Shown piece by piece: positions 1 through 11,087 of a stretch of DNA of 64,000 bases. Within the stretch, counting starts at the first letter, position 1. Each line of letters opens with the position of its first letter. Source of the DNA: Casuarina equisetifolia (taxonomy: Eukaryota; Streptophyta; Magnoliopsida; Fagales; Casuarinaceae); the NCBI GenBank assembly GCA_028551475.1, contig CM052359.1:11533583-11597582 (forward strand), written 5' to 3'. Below the pieces are notes generated by a model. That model was not told the origin of the DNA. It did no database searches and was given only the letters and a program-made list of their open reading frames with translations. Position numbers and translations under genes: made by a program.

Positions 1-3000
1 GTAGTCCTTTCCAGGCCATATGGAAGGGGGGTAATCACCCACTCTATGTTCGGTTGTGTCATAACGGCCAAAGCATAAGTCTAATCCTCCGATAAAGCAA
101 ATTTGGGAGTCAACAATTACAAGTTTTTCATGGTGTGACCTGTATGTACGAGGCAGTGAGTTAGGAGAATCAGGAAAAAAACAACTTTATAGTAATTGCT
201 AAATATTGAAATTAAATACATGTGTCAATAAGAATGATGATTGAGCTCAATCACAAGTGCATACCAATAATAAATTCCAGTGGGGATGTGGTCCGGATAA
301 CGCAATACCCTCACATTCTCATGAATGTTAAGGAGCTTTTTCTTACTGTACATGCTATTGATTTTCAAAGCAAGAGATACCTCCTTATAAAGAAGAATGT
401 AGATCTGCATATAATTACCTCGAAGTTAAGTTTTTCATAGAGGTAGGAAAAAAAAATTATGACAAGGAAAGGAAAAATAGGATGAGCTGAAGAAAAGAAG
501 ATATTAAGCCACAATAGTATGCTTTGTGTTGTATCAAAAGGATAATGACTGAGCCTAAACCTTGGATTGGCCAAGTCAAAGTTGCAGCTATTTCCAAATT
601 ATGTCAAATTTTATTGAGTGGCTTATATCCAATTTAAAACTCTAAGGCACTAAGTAAAAGAATTCATTTATTTATAAATTTCTATTTAAGTTTTTATATT
701 TTCTATGTGGATTTTGATGCATTCCTTTACCCAAGCATGAGATAATACTTTCTACGAGGATCTTTGTTCATTAGCAAACAAACAAAAGATTAAACTTAAA
801 TTCCCAATGGGCTCCTTAGCAATTTGTAACAATCCTACATCATTTATTTGACATCCTCTCTTACCATAATAATCCAACCCAAACCATTTAGTATAAAATT
901 TAACATAGTATCAAAGCTTAAGTTCTTCATTAGAAACTCTATGAGTATAGGTAAGCCCATTATTTACACAAAAAGTGGATTACAAATGATTAGAGATGTT
1001 GTCCAACTATCATCCAACATGATAAAAACAGATAGAGATGGATTCCAAAACCTTCTCATTCACAGTCTTTGCCGCACAATATATAAAAAATCCACAACGT
1101 GGTTAAAAACAAGGTCTAAATTTATTTTTCAAGAACAGTCTCTTCCTTTTTTCTTTATTTTTCAAGTTTTCTTTATGAGTTTCATAACGTGAGCAGGCTG
1201 AGATGCTGCTTTTCAAGTCTAATAAATCAGAAAACTACAGCATGTTATAGTTTGTGTTGATTACAACTTGAAGACGATGTTCAAATCTATGTTAATTCAT
1301 TCCAGAAGCAATTTCTACTATTTGTACAAGAGTATGGCAAAAATAAATCTAATAACAAGAAAATAAAGGAACAAGTAAATTGTCTAGGCTCTAGAGGTAA
1401 ACAAAGACATCAATAACATCCAAGTCAGAACAGTAAATTTATCAAGAATGAGAAGGAATCATTTGTTCTTTCACCTGAACCCCTTCCTTAGCCTTTGCTT
1501 CTAATAATGCATCAAGCCGAGAGGAAGGATGACTACGAAAAGGACGTCTTAAATATAATTCTGGGCAGAGCCACCACCCAGTGATGAATATCTGCACACA
1601 ATATTCAGTCTTTCAGTCAAAAGGAATAGAGACTGGCAGGAAATGTTGGCATTGGCATTCTGTGTTAGTACAGAATAATAGGAAAAAAAAAAAAAAACCT
1701 CTGTTTTTGCGTTCTCTATCGAAGAAGCAATTGCTTGAAAGGCTGCTTGCCCATCTATAAACCACTGAGCCTGGCTTCCATCTTCTGTTAAACCTCTTTG
1801 AGGAGCATAGGAATCGAAACGTTGAGGACGACACCAACCCTCTTGAGTCTTCAGACCGGCACTGTTGATTTCTGTAACCCATTCTCTAGCTTTGGCACTA
1901 CTCGTGGTTCTTATCTTTGTGCTCCGGTTTCCGCAGGTGACCTTCAGCATTTCCAGATTTTTGTCACCAAATTCAAACTAAAAATAAAATCGCATATATA
2001 GACTAACTATTATCTACAGAACTAGATCTGCACATCATTTACACTTCTAATGAAGCAATTAAGCCAAAAAAATATGCTGCATAAAAGTATAAGTCAAACT
2101 TTCTCTTATAAGTATGAAATTGACCTTATGCAGATTCAATTACTTATACCATCTAGTCTTGCAGCACAAATTTCAATTGCTTGGGATACAGGTAATCAAG
2201 AGGCAGTTACGCACAACAGCATTATGAATAGAATCTTTAAGCCTTGAGGTAGTAAAGAAAAAGATAGTTCACTTACCCTAAATGCATAACGTAAAGGATT
2301 ATGTTCCTTTATGTGGTTTGCTAAGTATACTTGTGAACCCCCCTTTCTGTTGGAGACGGGTAGCACATCAAAAACAATTATGTCTAACAGTTTGGTGTCA
2401 AAAGGATCATCCAGCAAGGCCAGGAAACCCGGTTTTAGAACAGCCCACACCTGCATAAAAATAAGGTGTGAATATCGACTAAGTTATACTCTGAAGAGTA
2501 AACAGAGATGACATGTACAGGTTGCAGGCTACAGAATTTGATATTTTTATAGTGTGGCATTTACGTGAAGAGGATTTAAAGGTCTGGTCATTCTTAGCAC
2601 AAATGAGATCTTTATTAGTTAAGAAATTCCATACTGGGGCAACTTGATTTTCAAATGGGATTCATTATGTATCACCTAAACTGGTCAAATCATGCATAAA
2701 CAGTAATGATACTGGACAATGGTTGTGATACCAAACCTAATGGGAGAGCTTTTGGACTACAACTTAGTTTAGGGTTTAAGGTGAGCAAGGATGAGAGTTT
2801 TGTGATGGTAAAGATTGGTTTAAAAAAATTAAACAAAGAATTTGGTTTGGAGGCAAAACAAGGAAGAGACTTCAAAGTTTTCTCACTGTTTAGGACCGGA
2901 AGCAGGCAGTGTTTTGTTCTTTTTACAGTATTGGGAAGCAATTTGACAGTAAGTACTGGTTTTGGAAGTCTAAAGATTTCTGTTAAGGCAGAAGTTTGGA

Positions 3001-5281
3001 CGTACAAAGTTAGATTGGAATTTGCGGAAAATTGAAACAAATTTAAGGAGAACAAAATAACATCTAATGTTCCTAATGCAAGAATGAAGGTAAGATTTCA
3101 GTCTAGGTGGCCAAATTGGACCAAAAGTTTCTACAAGGACCACGATTAATAGAATGACAGAAAAATTCCCTTGTATTCTCCTTCTACTGAACAGCAATCC
3201 ATGTCAAGAAATTTTCAAAAAATGCAGGACTGCTACAATTGAATAAAGCCATCTCCTCCCATCGATTAATCAGGTCAGCCATCTGGAAGCATGTAAGGTT
3301 TCAAAGGGATAAAAGTTCCAACCAACCTTTTCCCAGTTGCTTTGGCAACAAGTGAACCAACGTGCCACATACCATTTCACATCAGAATCAATTCCTGGTA
3401 GATGCTTCACCATCACGTAACCTTCTTTCAACTTCGAACCAAACTCCCGTAAAAATGACAACTTGGAGACCTCCAAAAATTTGCATACCTACGTGAGGTG
3501 GTATGAGGAGCCGGTAACAAAACACTTATGAATAAGTAGCAATGAATTTCGATATTTATTATGTAATGTCAAAAGGGAGAAGCGCCAAAGAATATTTAAC
3601 TGCTCACCTCCCTGGAGTTCACAATATCCATGTTTCCCAGAAAGTGATTCAGATAGCCCTGCATTGCCACCTTTGCTCTCTCTGAAATGGACTGCTGCCC
3701 TCCTAGTGCTGGGCGAATTATTGGAAAAGCCGCCATAGATGGAACGTGTCTGCATAGTGAACCAAAACCCAAAAATCTCCCTTTTGTAAGGTTCCACAAG
3801 AGATGCAAGAACAACAACTAGGTAGAAGGCGCTTTATTAGTTTAACGTCCTAAACAGCACAAATAATATAGGATTATCATTCACCTGTTTCTAACACTTC
3901 CCTGGTACTGCAAAGGTATAGCTCCATCATCAGGTTCATCATCATCCTGCACCACTGCCGTTTGATCCAGTATTCCCAAGGTTTGAAGCCATTCTTTAAC
4001 CTGTCACAAACAGTTCCAATCTGTAGTTAGATGATAATCATATAGCCGCACAAAAATGAAGACCATGAAGTTCAAGACTGGGTCAGCCTTCAGGTTCATG
4101 AATATTAAAAAAAAAGTGTCCAAGGCATGCCATGTATAGTAGGCAAACCTGTCCTTGTTTCTCATGTAACTCCTCAATAAATGCACGTTTCTTCAAAGCA
4201 AAATGTAAATAGAGAACTTGTGATGCTTTCTTCTGTAAACGCCACTTGAACTGTGAAATATGAGTACAATCATTAGTAGTACGTCGTTGCTGCAAGCTAT
4301 ACTATCATGGCACAATATTTAACTGTGTCATTAAATTCAAATGAGTATGCAACCAGAGATGATCGGAGGACAATGGAAAATAATATGAGATACCTCAAAG
4401 AAATGCACGTGACTTCTCATAAATCATGGACAAACAGAAAGGCCAAATTTGCAGTGTTAATACTAAAACTGGGCATCTTCTGATGGTAAGTGGTAACCAA
4501 AATGATCCTATCAATAAGCACCCATGTTCCAATTGGGATCATCACTTTCAACATAATTAAACAGTAATTGTTCATTTATACAGCATTAATCCTCTCCACT
4601 GTACACTGTCCAATACATTTTTCTGAGATTGTTTAACGTGCAATTATTTCCCTCGAGAATGATTTGGCCCAAGTTCTTAAGGCGGATTCTAACAACCAAC
4701 TGTCCGTCGAACTTAACAACTAAGAACCACTAAATTACAGCACAGGCAGAGAAAGAAAGAGAAAAAGAAAAAGGAAACTTTATTCTTAAATTGATCAAAT
4801 ACGCTCCGAATGTATCTTAAAAGAATATTTCATAATCCCAATTCATCACTAGTTATCAGCCAGTTGCAGTGAAGCACAACCCATAATTCGAACTCAATTG
4901 ATCTCCATTTGTTTGCCACATAAGATACCAGGAGCACAGCTAGAAATGAAAATCCCCCGGGTCATAATATCCCTCAAAACCATTTTTCTGCAAACAGGAC
5001 AGAAACGCAGCAAAGAAAAGCAAGAGATACGCAGAGAGCGAGAGAGACAGAGAGAGAGATAGAGAGGTGACTCATGCCTGCTTGTATTGGACCTCAATGG
5101 TATAAGACAGAAGCATGGGGCTGATATCCCCTGTATCGGGGCGTGACACTGACTCGATCGTGGCCTTGGGCAACTCTTCGAAGATCAGAACCGGTTCCCC
5201 ACATTGCCGGAAGGAGTGAGACCTTGTCATCACAGCCTCTGACTGGGAAACACCTCTGGCAATAAGCCTCTCCGATGACAT
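1..5281 (-). CDS. PLDZETA: Phospholipase D zeta (PX-PH type), 5' part, 10 exons, runs off left edge
   Basis: Family knowledge: this enzyme hydrolyses phosphatidylcholine to phosphatidic acid; the zeta class has PX and PH lipid-binding domains instead of C2 and acts in membrane signalling, vesicle traffic and phosphate-starvation lipid turnover. I rebuilt exons at 5281-5078, 4250-4149, 4000-3885, 3749-3608, 3488-3327, 2450-2277, 1941-1699, 1591-1475, 404-265 and 139-<1. All junction phases agree, giving 513 codons without a stop. Residues about 35-190 are the PX domain ([20 protein letters not shown]), about 205-325 the PH domain ([13 protein letters not shown]), and about 340 onward the catalytic domain. 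The first HKD motif is complete in exon 10 (H470-E-K472 ... D477), followed by [12 protein letters not shown]. The start is the ATG at 5281. Intron 1 (5077-4251) must use a GC donor; the other donors are GT. The second HKD motif lies outside the window. zeta1 versus zeta2 cannot be decided. Confidence 0.95.
600..930. repeat. Degenerate LTR/TRIM-like repeat inside PLD zeta intron 8
   Basis: This AT-rich stretch lies in the 1.07-kb intron 405-1474. It resembles positions 35280-35640 in the same orientation; both hold a stretch like 'aaagattaaacttaa' followed by 'ccttagcaat' or 'tcttagcaat'. Near 905-917 it carries 'catagtatcaaagc', close to the plant initiator-Met primer-binding site TGGTATCAGAGC. 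I read it as a decayed non-coding LTR-type element, but no clean termini are visible. Confidence 0.4.
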
Positions 5282-7140
5282 CCCAAAAAGATTCCACGAA
5301 AGTAATATATTTCACCTTTGGCATGTGCTCCGACACACAGAGACAGAGGACGAGAGAGAGTTTGGTTTTCGTTTCTCCTTTAAGCAAGAACGAGTTCGGT
5401 TTGAGAGGTAAAAGAAGAAGTTTTCAAGACAACGTAACGGTCCTTATAGTTTTTCGGAAAGCACAAGATTCCTGGTTGTCAGGTCTTTCCATCACCTCGG
5501 ACCACACAGGATTTTCATGTTGCTTTATTTCGATGATGACACGTAGCCATGGAGCTAGTTTCTGAGGGTAAATCTTTACGGAGTATTTTAATTAACCTAT
5601 TTGATCAGCTTCCCGGTAAACGAGATTAACTGCTTTAGATGTTAAGTTCTTGGTCCTAAATCAACACGTGAAATGACTAAATTACCCTCCGACGAAGAAA
5701 TATGTTAATGGCACCAAATAAGTTAAGCTTTTTCTTTTCCGTGAACAAAAAGCAGTGAGAATGAGAGAGTGAGGGTAATTTGGTCAATAGACGAGAGGGA
5801 GCATGAAAGTTCCGTGGGACTCCTCGAGTACGGCTGCTCACAGCATATCCCATTGTAGAATCGCCGAAAGAATATCCACCATTTTTGTGCTTTAGCACCT
5901 GGGGAATATGCCAAAAAGACCTGTGATTCAGATGATTACAGATGCACCCTCACGTCTAAGGTTAGATTAATCTAATTACATTATCGTTACGGGTGTCTAA
6001 CCTTCCTTAACAATGACTAAATAAATGGGTAAATTAATTCCCTGAGGCCCATTGTTTTGTCGTGCACGGCTAGACTAGCTAACCTTTTGTGAAACAAGCA
6101 ACGAAGAAGAAGGCAGAAGACAGCTCGTTTCCGTGATTGTTCAGATTTTATTTGAATGATCAGTGCATTATTTTTAATTACCCATTCGATGTTCTTACTC
6201 GGCAAATATTTTCCCACATGCAGACGTCAGAGCTGTTTGTTTTGGTTTAGGAACAATGGTATGATTCCCAAAGTGATGCTTTAAGCTGAATTATGAACTC
6301 GGCAAGTGGGTTGCAGCGATGTGAAAGGTCGCCAGATGAATGAGAGAAGTCATTGTCAATTAGTACACAAGCTTGGTAAAAGAGTATGTTTAAGTTCAAG
6401 TTTGACGTCGTTGTTTTCTGTGCATAATTCTGTCAGAGAGTATTCAATTGATATTTTTCACGGTTTAAACCTCGTGATTTAAATATTAGAATCTGAATCA
6501 CAGCACAGCAGTACAACACAAATCAATCATTATGAAAATGAATCCGAAGAAACTTCACTTAAAAAATTAACAATTTTCCTTCAATTGTGCTACGCATCAT
6601 GCATGTTACTGTCGTTTCTCGAAGAAAGGAAGACAGGACAACGGGAAGGGAGACGACGGCAACGCAAAAGGGAATAAATGCTTGTTGATTACTACTTCGC
6701 ACGGTATGAGAAAAGTTGCAGTCGCAGAGACTTTTTATAGTCTCTCTGTCTTCGTCTATTTCTACCCCTTACAACAATCAAAAATCGTCTTGAAGTAGGA
6801 GGGGAGGGAACAAAATGTCCAACAAATTTTTTTAGCTTATATTGCAAGCAACTGTCGACAAACCGTCTTGACATCACTATCATATCTGCGATTGATATGA
6901 AATTCTGCAGGAAGCCGGTCGCTTCCATAGACGTTCTGAGCTGCATGGATCTATCCCCTGTGGCACTTCCAGTTCTAGGTAAAGAAGGCAAAAGAACTTT
7001 ACATTTTAAACGAAAATTTACAGATACAATTATTTACAGATTGCCTTAACAGATAACTCCCTCGCCTCAAGAAAGCCCTAACGTAAAATGTTCCATCGAA
7101 CCAAAAGTGGTGATTCAAGCACGAGCCCTATATTTTACAT
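5282..7140. other. Intergenic: PLD zeta promoter side and TPR-gene 3' side
   Basis: The two flanking genes are on the same (minus) strand, so this 1.86 kb holds the 5' leader and promoter of PLD zeta and the 3' UTR of the TPR gene. A CACGTG core (G-box/ABRE-like) sits at 5665-5670, about 385 bp upstream of the PLD zeta start. GA-rich DNA at 5033-5067 lies just inside PLD zeta intron 1. A 99-codon minus-strand reading frame at 6692-6991 shows no family I recognise and may be 3' UTR or chance. Nothing else is supported. Confidence 0.5.
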
Positions 7141-10100
7141 TCAACTCCAGTTTCTACAAAGACAGTGAACCCTGGCAAGCGAAGCCATATAATCGTCAGA
7201 CCTGAAAAGGAAGGAGCTATTAGATTTATTTCACTCTATTTTTTTGTCACAGAGAAACTGTTGACATATTCTGCGGACATACCTTTGTCCATATGGAGAT
7301 TGGCATGCAGCAACCACGTGAAGCTTGGCCTCATCAGAATTTTTCTGCAAACATATAAATTGCTGAGTCGTGGTCAAATATTCACAAATGTAATTAAACT
7401 TAAGATGGGATGAGATCAGTTAGTGAACGCCCAAGCATTCACCCATAATCAAAAGATAACATCGGTCATTTTCCTAAAAGGTTGTCAATGAGTTCATTAG
7501 CAGCCAAGCGAGCTACATGACATCTCTATTTACTTTCTAATAGCAATGTCTGCGGCTTATCAAAAGAGCAAGATTAGAGAGAATGGTAGAAGGATCTCCA
7601 CTTACTGAATGGAATGGGATCATTTATTTACACCAGAGTTATTACAAGAACAAGCAAACAGAAGCGTGAATCACCGAGAACTGCTAATAAAATAAGTATA
7701 TTATAGCAGATCTTCATATGGGATTAGATAACAAGCAAAAAATGAACGCTACATGCAAGTAGTATTCTTCCAAAAGTACCTGCATTCTCCTTCAGTAAAC
7801 GTCTATTTTTTTCCCTTTCCATGTAGGTATGAACAATAGATTAATACTTCCAAGAAACCTAAACTCTGCCACAACTCCTAGATATACTTCCCAAAAATTG
7901 ACTACCTAGGATAACTGATGGATGAATGAACTTAGGCCACTAAGGGAGGTTGAAGGGAAATGAGGTGAAATGTCTTCTCCTGGATCAGCTGAAATGAAGT
8001 TTCTTTCAAAAGGAGAAAGGAATCCATTCCCGAAAGTTTCCAACAGATCTAAGGAGTTTAGTTACATAGCAACAACCCTTCAACAGTATAGAAAAATGAG
8101 ATAGAAGTCGTTTTACACTAATGGGAAGATAATTAAGACAACACTCATCACATCTGGCTTTTTGTTCAGTATTAAAATGTCGTTCTGGAAAGTTGAAAAA
8201 GCAATGTTGGGACAAGAAAGAAAGAATTAGGGCTCTGAAAGGGTTGTTGGGATGAGACACAACATTATAGAAGTCTCTAGCATCCAACTAGTGGAACCCA
8301 TAATCTCAAATATCAGAATTAGGCATGAAGACCAAGATACCCACAAATTACATTGACTAGTTACGCATCATGACTTTTCCTATATATCAAACCCAGCATG
8401 TTTTGGGTGTTGCTTTTCCATATAACAAGGAAGCCACCTTTCTACTTGTGTTGCATCTGTATATAAAAGAAGAATGCTCGAAGCTGTCCTTCAATGATTT
8501 GTATTCTCACAAGGAGTTTGCCAGATCTTCTTTGATATGTTTGTGTGGTACAGATGAACTACTGAAACTCAAAATAAGAAGGTTTTGAAGCTGGGAACAG
8601 ACCTCAGATTCATAATAAAGTCCAGCGTACAGAGAAGCATAGAAAAACTCATTCTCTCTGCCCTTCGAAAATGCAGCAACAAGCTACGCAGTAAATCCAA
8701 AATTTTAGGTCAGATGAAGTTCTAGGACTCATTTGCAACTACCGTCCTATATGGCAGATTATAAAATCATCATTGCCTACTTAAGATGACAAAAGAAGAA
8801 AAGGAAAAAGCTCAAGAATTTAAGGCCAGGACGCATTGATCACACCTTTTTAGGATCCCCACCATTTTTGAACATGTTGTAGACTTCCCGCATGACAGGC
8901 CGTGAATCTTTGCCAACCTGCATTCAGTTATGAAGTTACTGACGAACGTTGTTATTATTTCCACAGTTCACAGATGGACACAGAAATTGGATTTCATTCT
9001 ACTTTAAATAGACAGGACATAAAGTCCACTAATTAAATAACTTTTTTAAGGTTGCAGTTCTTTAGTAATCCAAAGGCATGATTAATCTAAATATAACTAC
9101 TACTTTAAAATATATCAGTTGCAGATCATCGAATCAATTTTGCATATACATACACATAATACATACATCGCATTATGTTGATTGCCCCATCGGTTGGTAA
9201 CTGGTGAGTCAGCACTCAAAATCAAGGCATGTGGTGACCCAACTAAGTTAATCTTGTCACATTCCCAAAGAAGCAATGATGATGTTCCTTCCCTAAAAAC
9301 GACCAGCTTACCTCAAGAAATTGTTTCCTTGCTTTATCAACTCCATATAACTGAGCTTCACAAAGAAAGCACCATATGGATTCCTCTGTATCATTTGGAT
9401 TCTGTGCAACATCTAAACGGAATTGCTCTGCCCCTTCTTCAAACCTAAGGAAAACAGAAATCCACTTCAAATCTCCTGACAATATGTTGAGCCTCATGTT
9501 TTATCTTGGAGGCATTTATGGGAAAGAAGGAAGAGAATAAATTAGGGCAGGTTAAAGAAAGTTTTCTGCTTTACTCTAAATAACAAGATTTTCCCTCCAA
9601 GTTCAAAATTCTGCTTGTACTTGCTTCGTCTAAGTATTCTCAGCAGCCAAACAACGGCACAATGAAAACAGGACCAGTAAAGAATTAGTACCTATCAAGA
9701 TAGTATAATGACAGCCCCCTTTGCCAAAGATCTGACAACAACCATCACCAAATCAATCCAGTCTAATGTAACAGTTAATACATCCAAATTACAAAAACCC
9801 GTTATCCGAACTTCCCCAAATAACTTACATGCCTTTTGACGAGGATCCAACTCAATTGCCCGATCAAACTCCACCATAGAACCTGGAACATCACCCTAAA
9901 TAATAACAAACATTCCAAATTACACTGACCAAAACAACTTATAAGAAAAAGTACAGAAGGAAAGTTAGAACCAACATGTGCAAGTATGTGATTAAGCTAT
10001 TATACCCGCCGAAAGAGTTGCATTCCTCGTCGGATAGCAACAACAGCTTCACGGTCATTGTTGGAACCGGTTAAGTTGTCCCAGATTCCAGAAACTGAAG

Positions 10101-10245
10101 GAAGGAACAATCTTCGGGATAGTGTTGGCATTGAGGTCTGATGGCTGTGAATTCTGAAGGGATATTGAAGTGGAGGTAAAGAGGGAGTGAAGAGTGACGA
10201 AGTGGGGATGGAAATAACAGGTTTAAGGATGTGGGTCATAGCCAT
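7141..10245 (-). CDS. Plastid-predicted tetratricopeptide-repeat protein, complete, 8 exons
   Basis: I rebuilt exons 10245-10006, 9895-9829, 9731-9692, 9444-9312, 8917-8846, 8683-8603, 7344-7283 and 7201-7141 (TGA). They total 756 nt, or 251 residues, and every junction is in phase with GT..AG borders. The first ~45 residues are rich in Ser, Thr, Pro and basic residues with almost no acidic residues, which suggests a chloroplast transit peptide. A TPR-like block follows (GSMVEFDRAIELDPRQKAY, then LWQRGLSLYYLDRFEEGAEQF), then a conserved C-terminal part (NPNDTEESIWCFLCEAQL, YASLYAGLYYE, VAACQSPYGQRSDDYMA). This arrangement is a conserved plant TPR-like family of unknown biochemical role; TPRs normally mediate protein-protein contacts. 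The 40-nt third exon is unusually small. The start is the first ATG of the exon, with a second in-frame ATG two codons later. Confidence 0.9.
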
Positions 10246-10499
10246 GGATGGAAGACGGGGGCAAACCTTGAATGGTTAGCTCGGGATGTGAGAATAGAAG
10301 TGAAATTTAGACCTCCGATTGGAGGGTGAGAGAGAGAGAGAGATAAGGCGCCAAAGAGAGCAATGTTGGTCGGTATCAATAGGTGATGGAAATAATGGGC
10401 CGAATAGTTTTTGTTTGTATATATTCCATCTTTTAGTCTAGTTTATTAGAATTACAATGTAACTTGTTTACAATTGTATGAATGTTATAATTATGATAT

Positions 10500-11087
10500 T
10501 TTGTGAAATATTTTATGTGTGTGACGTTGCATATCATTGTGTTCAAGATGTTTAAGTGATTAGTTACCACTTAAATGATTTGATTTATATGTTAGAAATT
10601 GATAGAAAATGACATGCAATTGATTATTGTAATGTGTAACCATAGATTAATATAGATTAACATAGATAAATATATACCATATTATTTGTGTGGTTATAAA
10701 TGTAAGTTGAAATATTTATAAATCTTAAAGTATTTAGTTTATTTCAATTCACATATAGAGATATAGTGAATTAATAAGCTAAGTAGGTTCGCTATACCTA
10801 AACATATGATAGTGAATAAATTAGAAAATTTTACTATTACTTAAGTATAATAAATCTCACTAGCATAAATAATCAACATTAGTACCTAGTAGTTAAGTGA
10901 AATTAAAGATTCTAACATGTTTCATTGGTTAATCCATATTTTACCATTTCAATTTGATAGATAAATTTTAGGAACTATTCATCATTAGTAATTAGTAGCC
11001 CTGGTAACCACCAATCTCTGTGAGACAATATCTTATTCATCATTATATTACTTGTTTGACATGTACAATTGCATGCAAGATTTCTTT
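10500..11087 (+). repeat. Truncated Athila-like LTR (3' part only)
   Basis: The stretch matches the 3' portion of the two Athila-like LTRs ending at 54634 and 62871, including 'agctaagtaggttcgctata' near 10780 and the terminal block around 11037-11085 ('ttacttgtttgacatg'). The expected LTR end 'cactgaaca' is missing; the sequence switches at about 11088 directly into SIRE-type copia coding DNA. The LTR 5' part is also absent. The 250 bp before it (10250-10500) is the TPR gene's 5' flank. Confidence 0.7.

Noticed and set aside
2690-3055. Overlapping frames on both strands inside PLD zeta intron 5
   Set aside because: They lie wholly within the intron 3326-2451 and show low-complexity Lys/Phe/Leu content and no family.
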